Numbered from the stretch's first letter, positions 19,184 through 28,171 are shown. The stretch: 64,000 nt of DNA from Pantoea allii (GCF_002307475.1 NZ_NTMH01000031.1:1-64000), one strand, 5' to 3'. A program made the numbers and translations. Notes: a model not told the origin generated them from the sequence alone.

Positions 19184-20101
19184 ATGGCGATGCGCATTCT
19201 TACACCGGCAGCGTCAGCCTCTCGCTCTGGTGGCGGGTCATTACAGCTGTGTGGCTATCTGCTGATTTTACCGGCACTGGTTTTTTTGCTGCTCTTTACC
19301 CACTATCCTGCACTGGCGACGGTGTGGGAAAGTCTGTTCAGCGTCTCACGTAATGGTCATCCGGCCCAGTTTGTTGGGCTGGATAACTATGCTGCGCTGC
19401 TGGATGACGATGTGTTTATCCGCTCGTTGTGGAATAACCTGCTGTATGCCCTGATCACTATTCCGCTGGCGGTCACGCTGGCTTTACTGATGGCGCTGGC
19501 CGTTAACCGGCGGCTGGCAGGGAATGCGATGGTTCGTGCGGCGTTTTTTATTCCTTCTCTGCTGCCAATGATTGCCATTGCCAACCTGTGGCTGTTTTTT
19601 TACACGCCGCAGCTTGGCCTGCTGAACAAGCTGCTGGCGCTGTTTTCCTTTGCCCCCATTAACTGGCTCGGGGAGCCAGGCACCTCGCTGTGGTGTCTGA
19701 TGGCGGTCTCCGTCTGGCGTGAAGCCGGATTCTTTATGATCTTCTATCTGGCCGCTCTGCAGCAGATTGATCCGCGACTGAGTGAAGCGGCACAAATTGA
19801 AGGTGCATCTCACGGGTACTTCTTCCGACGCGTCCAGTGGCCATTACTGATGCCGACCACGTTATTTGTGCTAATCAACGCATCAATGAACGCATTTCGC
19901 ATTGTCGATCAGGTGATTGCCATGACCAATGGCGGCCCGGACAACAGCAGCAGCCTGTTACTGTTTTACATCTACCGCACCGCATTCAGTTACTGGGATT
20001 TACCGGCAGCGGCGGCAATGACCGTGGTGTTACTGCTGATTTTAGCGGCCATTGCTGTGGTTAAGTTTAGGTTACTGGACAAGCGAGCCCATTATCAATG
20101 A
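19184..20101 (+). CDS. ABC transporter permease, UgpA-like
   Basis: 305-residue inner-membrane permease with six predicted helices. The cytoplasmic coupling loop is EAAQIEGASHGYFFRRVQWPLLMP, the EAA motif that docks the ATPase. It starts 4 bp after the binding-protein stop; a second ATG at 19190 is possible, and no clear ribosome-binding site distinguishes them. It forms a heterodimer with the next gene's product. Confidence 0.88.
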   Translation: MAMRILTPAASASRSGGGSLQLCGYLLILPALVFLLLFTHYPALATVWESLFSVSRNGHPAQFVGLDNYAALLDDDVFIRSLWNNLLYALITIPLAVTLALLMALAVNRRLAGNAMVRAAFFIPSLLPMIAIANLWLFFYTPQLGLLNKLLALFSFAPINWLGEPGTSLWCLMAVSVWREAGFFMIFYLAALQQIDPRLSEAAQIEGASHGYFFRRVQWPLLMPTTLFVLINASMNAFRIVDQVIAMTNGGPDNSSSLLLFYIYRTAFSYWDLPAAAAMTVVLLLILAAIAVVKFRLLDKRAHYQ

Positions 20102-20916
20102 AGCCTCAATGTGCTGTTGGTCGCCTGTGCCTGAATGCCGTTATCTGGCTGACGGCGGTGCTATGGTTACTTCCCATCCTGGTCGCGCTGTGGGTGGCGA
20201 TACATCCGGCGGCAGAGCAGGGGAGCTTTACGCTCTTTGCTCCCCTGACGCTGCAGAATTTTATTGACGCCTGGCACGCTGCGCCCTTTGCCCGCTACTT
20301 TCTCAACACCATTTTGCTGGTGTTAATGATCGTCGTATGTCAGCTGGTGCTGGCCACCATGGCGGCTTACCCTTTGGTGCGTTTTCGCCTGAAGTATTCG
20401 GGGGTTTTATTTGCGCTTATCCTGTTACAGCTGATGATCAGCCCCGATGTGTTGATCCTCAACAATTACAAAACGATTGGCGCGCTCGGGTTGCGCGATA
20501 CCTTGACTGGCATTGCCTTACCCTATTTCGCCTCGGCCTTTGCCATCTTCCTGCTGCGCCAGACGTTTAAAAGCATTCCTGTGGTACTGGAAGAAGCGGC
20601 TGTCGTGGAAGGTGCCAGCCGGTTTTATATTTTACGTAAAATTTATATCCCGCTGGCCAGGCCGATTTATATCGCCTTTGCACTGGTTTCTGTTAGCTTC
20701 CACTGGAATGATTTTCTCTGGCCACTGGTGATTACCGATTCTGTTAAGGTGCGGCCATTAACGGTCGGGCTGCAGTTATTTTCTTCGCCGGAGCAGGGCG
20801 TTCAGTGGGCGCTTATTGGGGCGGCGACGATCATGACAACGCTGCCGTTACTGCTGCTGTTTCTGATTTTCCAGCGCCAGTTTATCCAGTCGTTTATGCG
20901 TGCTGGCATACGTTAA
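20098..20916 (+). CDS. ABC transporter permease, UgpE-like
   Basis: 272-residue inner-membrane permease, partner of the preceding protein. The EAA loop reads EEAAVVEGASRFYILRKIYIPLARP, and the helices are typical of MalG/UgpE. ATGA overlap with the upstream stop (20098-20101) indicates translational coupling and a 1:1 stoichiometry. Confidence 0.88.
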   Translation: MKPQCAVGRLCLNAVIWLTAVLWLLPILVALWVAIHPAAEQGSFTLFAPLTLQNFIDAWHAAPFARYFLNTILLVLMIVVCQLVLATMAAYPLVRFRLKYSGVLFALILLQLMISPDVLILNNYKTIGALGLRDTLTGIALPYFASAFAIFLLRQTFKSIPVVLEEAAVVEGASRFYILRKIYIPLARPIYIAFALVSVSFHWNDFLWPLVITDSVKVRPLTVGLQLFSSPEQGVQWALIGAATIMTTLPLLLLFLIFQRQFIQSFMRAGIR

Positions 20917-20926
20917 GGTGTCCCGC

Positions 20927-21856
20927 ATGTTAATGCCTCACTCGCTTAGTCTGCCACAACGCGCATTACTGGCGGAAGTCGCTCAGCTTTATCAACCGCC
21001 GTCGCTGCGGACGGTGGCGGCAGGGGATAACAGGGTTCGTTTTGGTCTGATTGCCGATCCGCAATATGCGGATATCGAGCCGGATATCGACAATAATCTC
21101 TATTATCGCAACGGACTACAAAAGCTACAGCGGGCCATCGGGGTGCTTAACGCGCAGCCGCTCGATTTTGTTGTCACGCTGGGCGATCTGGTCGATCGCG
21201 ACTGGCAAAGCTATGCGGCGGTGCTGCCTGTGTATCAAGGCTTACAGCATCCTCATGCCGTGGTGCTGGGTAATCACGATGCGCAGACTATAGCCGCACG
21301 GCTTGAGGGAAAGCTTCCCTTACCTAAGAGCTATTACGCCTTCCGTTTCAACGGATGGCGTTTCATTGTCTACGATGGCAACGATATCAGTGTTTACTGC
21401 AATGCACTCAACGGCACAGACCGTGAACAGGCCGCGGCGTTGCTGGCCCGACTCCAGCGCCAGCAGCAGCCCCAGGCACAGCCCTGGAATGGCGCAGTGG
21501 GTAAACAGCAACTGGACTGGATTGAGCAGCAGTTACAGGCCGCCCAACAGTGCGGGGAAAGCGTCGTGGTATTGGGGCATTATCCTCTGGCACCCGAGAA
21601 TACACATATGTTGATGAATGCCGGAGAGTTGGTGGATTTATTCACTCGCTATCGGGTACGCGCCTGTTTTGCCGGGCACGATCATCGTGGCGGCTATGCA
21701 CGTATCGGGCACACCGAGTTTTTCACTATGAAAGGAATGCTGAATGGTCCGTCAGATGCGCCCTTTGCGCGGGTGGAAATAGACGATAACACACTCAGGT
21801 TACATGGCTTTGAGGGAGAGGTAAGCCACTGCTCAAGGACATTAAATCGCGTTTAA
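20927..21856 (+). CDS. Calcineurin-like metallophosphoesterase, ADP-ribose/CDP-alcohol pyrophosphatase type
   Basis: 309-residue cytoplasmic hydrolase with a full dimetal site: GLIADPQYADIEP, GDLVDRD, LGNHDA, VLGHYPL and FAGHDHRGG. The N-terminal IADPQYADI...YYRNGLQKLQRAI matches Mn-dependent ADP-ribose/CDP-alcohol diphosphatases better than the glycerophosphodiesterase UgpQ, which has a different fold. It closes the Pho-box transporter operon, 10 bp after the permease, with AAGGTG before the ATG at 20927. A plausible role is hydrolysis of the imported phosphodiester or nucleotide-alcohol to release phosphate. The substrate is inferred only. Confidence 0.82.
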   Translation: MLMPHSLSLPQRALLAEVAQLYQPPSLRTVAAGDNRVRFGLIADPQYADIEPDIDNNLYYRNGLQKLQRAIGVLNAQPLDFVVTLGDLVDRDWQSYAAVLPVYQGLQHPHAVVLGNHDAQTIAARLEGKLPLPKSYYAFRFNGWRFIVYDGNDISVYCNALNGTDREQAAALLARLQRQQQPQAQPWNGAVGKQQLDWIEQQLQAAQQCGESVVVLGHYPLAPENTHMLMNAGELVDLFTRYRVRACFAGHDHRGGYARIGHTEFFTMKGMLNGPSDAPFARVEIDDNTLRLHGFEGEVSHCSRTLNRV

Positions 21857-22027
21857 TCAACACCATTCCTAATCAGACCTCTTTTCCCCTCTTTTTAAAG
21901 ATGATTTAGTTACATCATACTGTAGGTGAAATCATTAAGGTGCCCGAATCAGGCGCAGAGCGGCGGGTAAGTTAAAGCGTAATGGCGACTTAGAGAATGA
22001 AGGCGCTTAGTTGAAACGGCGAACCCT

Positions 22028-22060
22028 GTTAAGCCAGCGTGCGCTAACGCTCCGCTTAAC
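22028..22060. repeat. Nested inverted repeat in a gene-free stretch
   Basis: GTTAAGC (22028-22034) pairs with GCTTAAC (22054-22060), and inside it AGCGT (22036-22040) pairs with ACGCT (22047-22051). It lies in the 400-bp gap (21857-22253) between two converging genes. No T-run follows, so it may be a REP-like element or transcript-end structure. No gene is seen in the gap. Confidence 0.45.
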
Positions 22061-22253
22061 CGTTCATCGATCGATTAAATGAATGTGGTGTCATTCAGAC
22101 CCTGGCTATATATTTTCCGCCTGGCTCATCGTGCTATCAGCGGCTGGTGGGACAGAGATACGTTGTCGCGCTGAAATATTGTCTCTTGTTTTCATACTCA
22201 CCAGGACAGCATGAATATTTATAACGGAGAGTAAAAAATAACGCCTTAATCTG

Positions 22254-23141
22254 TCAGTGCGCCTGAGCACCGGGAAAGTGTACTTTTATCATCTGACAGA
22301 GTGAAGCTGCTGCTGCGGATACATTTTTTTCTGCGTAATGCAGCGTGACGCCAATGCTTCCTGCATCAGGCAATTTTTGCCCGGTAATAATCCCTAACGA
22401 TGACGGCATGCCTGTTTCAGTGCGTAGCGTAATGCCCAGCCCCGCTGCGGCCGCCGCCCATATACCGCTCAGGCTTCTGCTGGTAAACGCAATACGCCAC
22501 GGGATATTCATGCTGTCCAGTGCGGCTGTCGCTGCGCTACGCATCATACAGGGTGCATCAAAAACCAGTAACGGCAACGGTCGGTTCTGCAAGAAAAATG
22601 TGCCGATATCCAGATCCTTTGCGCCTATCCAGCATAGCGGTAACGTGCCAAGCGACTGGCTATAAGCACTGCTCTCTTTACCCTGCCAACTCAGTGCGAT
22701 ATCGAGTTCGTTTTGGCGAATAGCTTCTAACAGAGGTTTATTACGGGTGAACGTTGCTGATATCTGCACATCGGGATGCGTACGTGAAAATTGTCCAAGA
22801 ATGGTGGGAAGGAGTGACTCTCCAAAGTCTTCCTGCAAACCCAGACGTAGCTCGCCACGGATACCAACGGCCTTAACGGCTGCATAAGCTTCATCGTTCA
22901 AACTCATGAGCCTGCGCGCGTAAGCAAGCATAATTTCACCCTGGGCTGTAAGAACCAGATGTCGCCCTGACTTTTGCACCAGCGCTGCACCTGCCTGTTG
23001 TTCGAGCTTTTTAAGTTGGGCGCTCACGGCCGATGTTGAACGACCTAAGCGTTCAGCGGCGGAAGCAAAGCTACCCAGCTCAATGCCGGTCACAAAAGTG
23101 CGTAAGGTTTCCGCATCGAACGTAACGGGTCTTTTAGCCAT
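22254..23141 (-). CDS. LysR-family transcriptional regulator
   Basis: 295-residue LTTR. The winged helix-turn-helix is at the N-terminus (LRTFVTGIELGSFASAAERLGRSTSAVSAQLKKLE), and a periplasmic-binding-protein-like effector domain covers about 95-290 (GELRLGLQEDFGESLLPTIL..., GIWAAAAAGLGITLRT). It is divergent from the CMD/tautomerase/DUF4865 genes, which in related bacteria form one unit with such a regulator, so it very likely controls them. The effector is unknown. Confidence 0.9.
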   Translation of the reverse strand: MAKRPVTFDAETLRTFVTGIELGSFASAAERLGRSTSAVSAQLKKLEQQAGAALVQKSGRHLVLTAQGEIMLAYARRLMSLNDEAYAAVKAVGIRGELRLGLQEDFGESLLPTILGQFSRTHPDVQISATFTRNKPLLEAIRQNELDIALSWQGKESSAYSQSLGTLPLCWIGAKDLDIGTFFLQNRPLPLLVFDAPCMMRSAATAALDSMNIPWRIAFTSRSLSGIWAAAAAGLGITLRTETGMPSSLGIITGQKLPDAGSIGVTLHYAEKNVSAAAASLCQMIKVHFPGAQAH

Positions 23142-23157
23142 TATCTGTCCTGTTTTT

Positions 23158-23174
23158 TGGGATTAAGTGTCCCA
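23158..23174. promoter_or_regulatory. Candidate LysR binding site
   Basis: TGGGATTAAGTGTCCCA is an inverted repeat (TGGGA-N7-TCCCA) located 17 bp before the lysR start and 67 bp before the divergent CMD gene, as expected for an LTTR site that governs both. Confidence 0.6.
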
Positions 23175-23240
23175 TTATTTCTGATTTTATAAATTATTGA
23201 GGCGTTTTATCTTTTTACCACATCCACCAGAGGAAGATAA

Positions 23241-23555
23241 ATGAACGCTATAAAGGTGACCCGAGAAAACATGGCTGAACTTGCCCCAAAGCTGGCATTG
23301 CTCAGTGAAGAGGTGTTGTTTGGCGATATCTGGCAGCGGGAAGCGCTTTCCCCGCGGGACAGAAGTTTAGTGACGGTCAGTGCACTTATTGCGCTGTCTC
23401 GACATGAGCAACTGGACTGGCATCTTCAGTTCGCGCGGAAGAATGGTGTTTCTGATGAGGAAATAACAGAAGTGATAACGCATCTTGCCTTTTATTGCGG
23501 ATGGCCAAATGCCGTTTCTGCGTTGACCGTCTTCAAAAATGCACAGCCTGAGTAA
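23241..23555 (+). CDS. Carboxymuconolactone decarboxylase (CMD) family protein
   Basis: 104-residue all-helical protein. FGDIWQREALSPRDRSLVTVSALIAL and ITEVITHLAFYCGWPNAVSAL are the family core. The AhpD-type CxxC is absent, so it is on the decarboxylase-like or unknown-function side rather than a disulfide reductase. AGGAAGATAA precedes the ATG. It heads an operon with a tautomerase and a DUF4865 gene; together they suggest aromatic or ring-fission product metabolism, but no substrate is known. Confidence 0.85.
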   Translation: MNAIKVTRENMAELAPKLALLSEEVLFGDIWQREALSPRDRSLVTVSALIALSRHEQLDWHLQFARKNGVSDEEITEVITHLAFYCGWPNAVSALTVFKNAQPE

Positions 23556-23564
23556 GGAGCCTGT

Positions 23565-23972
23565 ATGCCTGTCACTCGTATCGCTATCTCAACACCGCGT
23601 TTTCAGCAGTGGCGAGAGGCTGTTTCTGATGCTTTACAGCAGTCACTTGAAGCGTCGTTTGCCGTACCACGCGGTGACTGCTTTCAGTTTTTTGATTGTT
23701 ATGACGATCGTAGCCGCATTTTTGATCGACACTATCTGTGTGACGGGGAAGCGGGCCGTAGCGATGACTTCCTTATGTTTACTGTTACCGCCGGTAAAGC
23801 GCGCAGCACTCAACAAAAGCAGGCTTTTTATCGCGATCTGATCGGGCGTCTTGAACAAGCGATTGGCATAAACCCCCGCGATGTCATGGTCATTATTCAT
23901 TTCACACAATCTGAAGACTGGTCTTTCAGTCATGGGAAAATGTTTAGCCTGACGGCTATTCCACACGCTTAA
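23565..23972 (+). CDS. Tautomerase-family protein (4-oxalocrotonate tautomerase-like)
   Basis: 135-residue protein with the catalytic Pro as residue 2 (MPVTRIAIS), freed after removal of Met. The FDCYDDRSRIFDRHY and MFTVTAGKARSTQQKQAFYRDLI blocks are those of the long tautomerase subgroup that travels with CMD and DUF4865 genes. AGGAG lies six bases ahead of the ATG. It follows CMD by 9 bp. Confidence 0.85.
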   Translation: MPVTRIAISTPRFQQWREAVSDALQQSLEASFAVPRGDCFQFFDCYDDRSRIFDRHYLCDGEAGRSDDFLMFTVTAGKARSTQQKQAFYRDLIGRLEQAIGINPRDVMVIIHFTQSEDWSFSHGKMFSLTAIPHA

Positions 23973-23982
23973 GGAGAAAAGT

Positions 23983-24515
23983 ATGCTTGCTATGCAATAT
24001 CGGTTTGTTCTTCCTGCTGATTACGACATGACAATCATTAAACGCCGGATTAATGACCATGGGCATAAGATGGATTTCCGGGTCTCCTGTTTAAAGCCTG
24101 GCTTTATGCCTGCAAATCCAACAGCCCGACATACAGTGAAGAAAACAGCTATGCGCCATTTTATCTGTGGCAGAACGCAGAAAGCCTGCACCGTTTTCTG
24201 TCCGGGGCCGGTTTTAAAAAACTTACCGAGGACTTCGGCTGGCCACAGGTGCACACCTTTCCGGTCTTATCGGCTGACTTAGGGCCAGATATCTCGCATG
24301 CTGGCTTTGCATCCCTGGCGGTGAGTCGCGTTCCTGCATACAGCGAACTTTCCGGGCTTACTCAGTGCACAAATCAATCCGTGGCTGTAGCACGCGTCTC
24401 TGCTCTGGATACCTTTCACTGGCGGCGCATAGCATTTTGCCTGTGGACAAAAGCGCCTGCGCAAAATGCACTGCACACGCAACACTACGAGGTTGGTCGT
24501 CTCTCTTTTCCCTAA
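23983..24515 (+). pseudogene. DUF4865 family gene, frameshifted
   Basis: The N-terminus MLAMQYRFVLPADYDMTIIKRRINDHGHKM (frame 1) stops matching the family after codon 30; frame 3 then continues with GFPGLLFKAWLYA... ...YAPFYLWQNAESLHRFL, FGWPQVHTFPVL and on to the stop at 24515. The junction is at 24070-24075, where ATGGATTT stands where the family needs ATGGATGGATTT. A 4-base slippage deletion in a short tandem repeat would explain it exactly. The rest is intact, so inactivation looks recent, or it is a sequencing error. Confidence 0.82.
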
Positions 24516-24735
24516 ATGTGCCTTATTTACCGTCTGACACAAAATTATCGGTTAACCGGATATCTAAATGACCGGTTGTGTGGCTATCTTACAGTACATG
24601 CCAGACTATTTCGTATCACCACGCTGGCAACGCAGTCGCGTTATCACATGACGTTAATTTTTCCATTTTTAGCTAACGAACCTAGTATTAAAGTACAAGG
24701 GCACTTTTGCCTGCTTGTCGACGGAGAAAAAAATA

Positions 24736-25299
24736 ATGCGTATCAAGAATCACCTGAAAATATTGACGACCGCAACGCTCCTGGCACTGAGCCTGCCGAT
24801 GACCTCCGCATTTGCTGCATTACCGGTCGGTGCAAATGCGCCAGATTTTAAACTGGAAGCCGCACTGGCAGGTAAAGAAACAACCTTCTCCTTGCAGCAG
24901 GCGCTGCAAAAAGGCCCGGTCGTGCTTTATTTTTTCCCAGCGGCGTTTAGTGCCGGTTGTACGTTAGAAGCACACGCATTTGCTGAAGCCACCGATGAAT
25001 TTAAAAAACAGGGTGCGACAGTTATCGGCGTGACCGCAGGTAACACCGACCAGATTGAGAAATTCTCAAAGCTTGAATGCCGCGATAAATTCACCGTTGC
25101 CGCCGATCCGGGTGCAAAAGTGGCCGCGGAATATAAAAGTACCATGGAGATGAAAGGTAAAACGCTTTCCGATCGTACCTCCTATGTTATTGCGCCAGAT
25201 GGCAAAATTTTACTGAGCTATACGGATAAAAACCCGGAATCCCATATCCAGAAAACGCTGGATGCCGTGAAAAAATACCGCCAGGCTAACCCGGCTTAA
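24736..25299 (+). CDS. Periplasmic peroxiredoxin (AhpC/TSA, BCP-like)
   Basis: 187-residue thiol peroxidase with a signal peptide (residues 1-28, ending SAFA). The peroxidatic cysteine is Cys75 in AAFSAGCTLEAHAF and a second cysteine, Cys115 in SKLECRDKF, fits the resolving position of atypical 2-Cys enzymes. PDGKILLSYTDKNPESH is the conserved C-terminal strand. GGAG lies nine bases before the ATG at 24736; the frame also opens at a TTG further up. The next gene, 23 bp downstream, encodes a DsbD-like electron carrier that probably reduces it. Confidence 0.88.
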   Translation: MRIKNHLKILTTATLLALSLPMTSAFAALPVGANAPDFKLEAALAGKETTFSLQQALQKGPVVLYFFPAAFSAGCTLEAHAFAEATDEFKKQGATVIGVTAGNTDQIEKFSKLECRDKFTVAADPGAKVAAEYKSTMEMKGKTLSDRTSYVIAPDGKILLSYTDKNPESHIQKTLDAVKKYRQANPA

Positions 25300-25322
25300 T
25301 CTCAGATCTGGACAGATAAATC

Positions 25323-26558
25323 ATGCTGACTGCTATCGCCGCCGCTTTTCTGGGTGGCATCATGCTTAATCTTATGCCATGCGTGTTTCCGGTTATTTCG
25401 CTCAAAGCGTTGAGCCTGATACGGCATCACGCCCGGCCAGCCCATGCTCGCGCAGAAGGGCTCGCGTTTTTGGTTGGCGTTGTTGTCACCATGGTTTTAC
25501 TGGTCAGTCTGTTATTGCTGGCGCGATTGGGTGGGGCATCCGTGGGCTGGGGCTTTCAACTGCAATCACCTCTGGTGATTGCAGTGTTAGTCCTGGTGAT
25601 GCTGGCCTCGGCGCTCAATCTGTTCGGCCTGTTTGAAGTGGGATTATCACTTCAGCGGGTCGGCGAAGTCGGGGGCAGCCAGGGTGGGCTGATTGGTTCC
25701 GCGTTGACAGGGGCATTGGCCATCATTGTTGCCACTCCCTGCAGTGCGCCCTTCATGGCCAGTGCGGTAGGTTATGCGCTGACGCAGCCGCCCTTTATCA
25801 GTTTTATTATTTTCCTTTCGCTGGCGCTGGGCTTTGCCGCGCCTTTCACCATGATTTCCTTTTTCCCCATCGTCGCCAGGATACTGCCATCGCCTGGCGC
25901 CTGGATGATCACCTTAAAACATGCCCTGGCATTTCCGATGTTAGGTGCGGCTGGCTGGTTAATCTGGGTACTGGAGCGCCAGGCAGGCTCAACCGCGCTG
26001 GCGGCGATACTAACCTGCTGCCTGCTACTGAGTTTTGCCGCCTGGCTGTATGGGCTGGCACAGAAGCGGCAGATGATGGGGAGGCGGCATTGGGCTTTAC
26101 ACATCGCTACGGCTGTCGTGATCGTTTTGCTGGTTCCCCCTTTAGTCACGCTTAAGGGCTCAACGGCGGCAGCGGATTCGTCAGATGTTGTTGCGGCGGC
26201 GGCGGTTGCGTGGTCACCTCAGAACGTTGATGCCATTAAAGGGCAGGGTAAACCGGTCCTGGTGAACTTTACCGCCTCCTGGTGCATTACCTGCCAGGTA
26301 AACGAACGCACCTCGCTGTCTACCCAGGCGGTAAAAACAGCCATGGCACGCACGAACACCATCTATATGATTGCAGACTCGACAAAGTACAATCCTGACG
26401 TTGAACAGGCGCTCAGTGACTTTGGTCGTGGTGGGTTGCCGCTTTATGTGGTTTATCCGGCTGATGGCGGAAAACCGGTGGTGTTGCCTCAGGTATTAAC
26501 CCCCGGAACGGTAATTACTGCCTTGCAGCAGGCAAGTGAAAAAGGCAAAAAATCTTAG
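25323..26558 (+). CDS. DsbD-like thiol:disulfide interchange protein lacking the N-terminal alpha domain
   Basis: 411-residue inner-membrane protein. The N-terminal part is the eight-helix DsbD beta domain with its two transmembrane cysteines, Cys20 (NLMPCVFPVISLKAL) and Cys140 (VATPCSAPF). A linker from about 275 leads to a periplasmic thioredoxin domain with WCITC (320-324). Classical DsbD has an extra N-terminal immunoglobulin-like alpha domain; this protein does not. Electrons would flow from cytoplasmic thioredoxin through the membrane to the C-terminal CxxC and on to a partner. The adjacent periplasmic peroxiredoxin is the obvious partner, a pairing reported for ScsB-type proteins. Confidence 0.87.
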   Translation: MLTAIAAAFLGGIMLNLMPCVFPVISLKALSLIRHHARPAHARAEGLAFLVGVVVTMVLLVSLLLLARLGGASVGWGFQLQSPLVIAVLVLVMLASALNLFGLFEVGLSLQRVGEVGGSQGGLIGSALTGALAIIVATPCSAPFMASAVGYALTQPPFISFIIFLSLALGFAAPFTMISFFPIVARILPSPGAWMITLKHALAFPMLGAAGWLIWVLERQAGSTALAAILTCCLLLSFAAWLYGLAQKRQMMGRRHWALHIATAVVIVLLVPPLVTLKGSTAAADSSDVVAAAAVAWSPQNVDAIKGQGKPVLVNFTASWCITCQVNERTSLSTQAVKTAMARTNTIYMIADSTKYNPDVEQALSDFGRGGLPLYVVYPADGGKPVVLPQVLTPGTVITALQQASEKGKKS

Positions 26559-26589
26559 TGGCAAAAGCAGAACGTGAATGCCTGATAAA

Positions 26590-26616
26590 CGGCCATAGCC
26601 CGTTGGGCTAAGGCCG
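26590..26616 (+). terminator. Possible terminator hairpin after the peroxiredoxin/DsbD-like pair
   Basis: CGGCC-A-TAGCCC (26590-26601) folds on GGGCTA-A-GGCCG (26605-26616) with a GTT loop. GATAA/TTATC flank it. There is no T-run, so strength is uncertain. Confidence 0.45.
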
Positions 26617-26665
26617 CTATTATCAGCAGTTTCATGGCTTTTGTAGCAAAACCCTTCACAGGATA

Positions 26666-27361
26666 ATGATGAAGACGATTGGGCTTATTGGCGGCATGAG
26701 CTGGGAATCGACAATCCCTTATTATCGTTTAATTAATGAGGGGATCAGGTCCCGGTTAGGCGGCCTGCATTCTGCAAAACTGCTTCTGCACAGCGTCGAT
26801 TTCCATGAGATTGAAGCCTGCCAACGCAGTGGTCACTGGGATCGGGCAGGTGAGTTACTGGCCGAGGCAGCACAAGGTCTGGCAATGGCCGGAGCTGATG
26901 CCATCGTGTTGTGCACCAATACCATGCATAAGGTTGCCGGCGCGATTGAATCTCGCTGTGATTTGCCGTTTTTACATATTGCCGACGCGACGGGCCGTGA
27001 GATAGTGAGCAAAGGAATGAACCGTGTTGCCTTGCTTGGCACACGATATACGATGGAACAGGATTTCTATCTGGGTCGCCTGACTAAGTCGTTCTCAATA
27101 AACACTGTCGTACCCGATGCGGAGCAACGTGAGGTCATTAACCGCATCATTTTTGATGAACTGTGTATGGGGATATTTACGGACGCTTCCCGGCACTATT
27201 ATCTTGACGTGATACAGCAACTGGCTACGCAAGGCGCACAAGGCATTATTTTTGGCTGCACGGAAATAGGCTTGCTGATTCCAGAACAGCAAAGTGCGTT
27301 ACCGGTGTTCGATACCACCAAAATTCATGCCAGCGATGCGGTGAATTTCATGCTGTCCTGA
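26666..27361 (+). CDS. Aspartate/glutamate racemase family protein
   Basis: 231-residue cytosolic PLP-independent racemase of the RacX/YgeA type. The two catalytic cysteines are in [10 protein letters not shown] and [11 protein letters not shown]; the N-terminus [19 protein letters not shown] and the SVDFHEIE segment match the broad-specificity amino-acid racemase subfamily. Two ATG codons (26666, 26669) follow AGGATA. It is monocistronic. D-amino-acid production is the expected role; the substrate is not readable. Confidence 0.9.
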   Translation: MMKTIGLIGGMSWESTIPYYRLINEGIRSRLGGLHSAKLLLHSVDFHEIEACQRSGHWDRAGELLAEAAQGLAMAGADAIVLCTNTMHKVAGAIESRCDLPFLHIADATGREIVSKGMNRVALLGTRYTMEQDFYLGRLTKSFSINTVVPDAEQREVINRIIFDELCMGIFTDASRHYYLDVIQQLATQGAQGIIFGCTEIGLLIPEQQSALPVFDTTKIHASDAVNFMLS

Positions 27362-27395
27362 TTCACCCTTACAGAGTGAATCAGTGCACAGGCGT

Positions 27396-27752
27396 TTAAA
27401 GCGTGTCGAAGATAACGTAGAGCTTGCGCATGGTTGTGTCCATCACCCAGGTGCCTTCGGTATTGGCTTCGAAGAACAAGGTGTCACCGGGTTTAAAATG
27501 CTGCGGCGCTTCGCCATCTGCTGTAAACGACCCCGTTCCTGACAGGAAATGCATCATCTCTGCTTGCTTAACGCCGCGACGATAACTTCCAGGCGTACAT
27601 TCAAAAATTCCCATATCAATGTTTTCATGGCCCGGAATCACCTTTTGCAGTCCTGCCAGTGCGATTTCGGGTGAGCCAGGCAGACCTTCCACGGTTCCCC
27701 ATGGCTCAAGTGTCTTGAGTGAAGCAGGTTGTTCAAGTTTTTGTACTTTCAT
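27396..27752 (-). CDS. Cupin domain protein
   Basis: 118-residue single-domain cupin. MHFLSGTGSFTADG, FKPGDTLFFEANTEGTWVMDTTMRKLYVIF follows the two cupin motifs, close to the DUF861/EutQ-like group. Metal-ligand histidines are largely missing in motif 1 (EMMHFLSG), so catalytic function is doubtful. The frame is open to 27818, but GGGAAG eight bases before the ATG at 27752 fixes the start. Function unknown. Confidence 0.78.
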   Translation of the reverse strand: MKVQKLEQPASLKTLEPWGTVEGLPGSPEIALAGLQKVIPGHENIDMGIFECTPGSYRRGVKQAEMMHFLSGTGSFTADGEAPQHFKPGDTLFFEANTEGTWVMDTTMRKLYVIFDTL

Positions 27753-28078
27753 TTTAGGCTTCCCGAGCCAGCCGCCACGAATGCGGCCTGATAGTGAATG
27801 ATGCTTCAGGGTAAACAAAAGCAGAAAAACAAAGCGCGTCTTTAACGTTTCCTCATGAAAGTTATGCGCAAATAAGATCGCCGTAAAAGCATGAAATTTC
27901 TGACAGCCTTGGGCACAGGGTTTACACGCACGCGGATGTTGGCATTACGGTTTGAAGCCACGTTTAAGACTGGAGCCAGGCGGTAACATCAGCCTTTTAT
28001 TCCCCGTTGCTCTAATTGGGTTTGGTACGTTATTCGCGGTGCGTTACTGAGAGTATTCGCAGCCAGGTTAAACGACAT

Positions 28079-28171
28079 TAATCTGATTTATTATATGATT
28101 TTATTGAATAATTTTAATTTAAGCGTGATGTAAACAGGTCACGATCTGGCAAGGAATAATCTGATTTATTA
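28079..28171. repeat. Direct repeat pair upstream of a small secreted-protein gene
   Basis: TAATCTGATTTATTA occurs exactly at 28079-28093 and 28157-28171, 78 bp apart start to start, in AT-rich DNA that is otherwise gene-free (27753-28290). The downstream copy ends 120 bp before the gene at 28291. They could be binding sites for one regulator. Confidence 0.5.
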
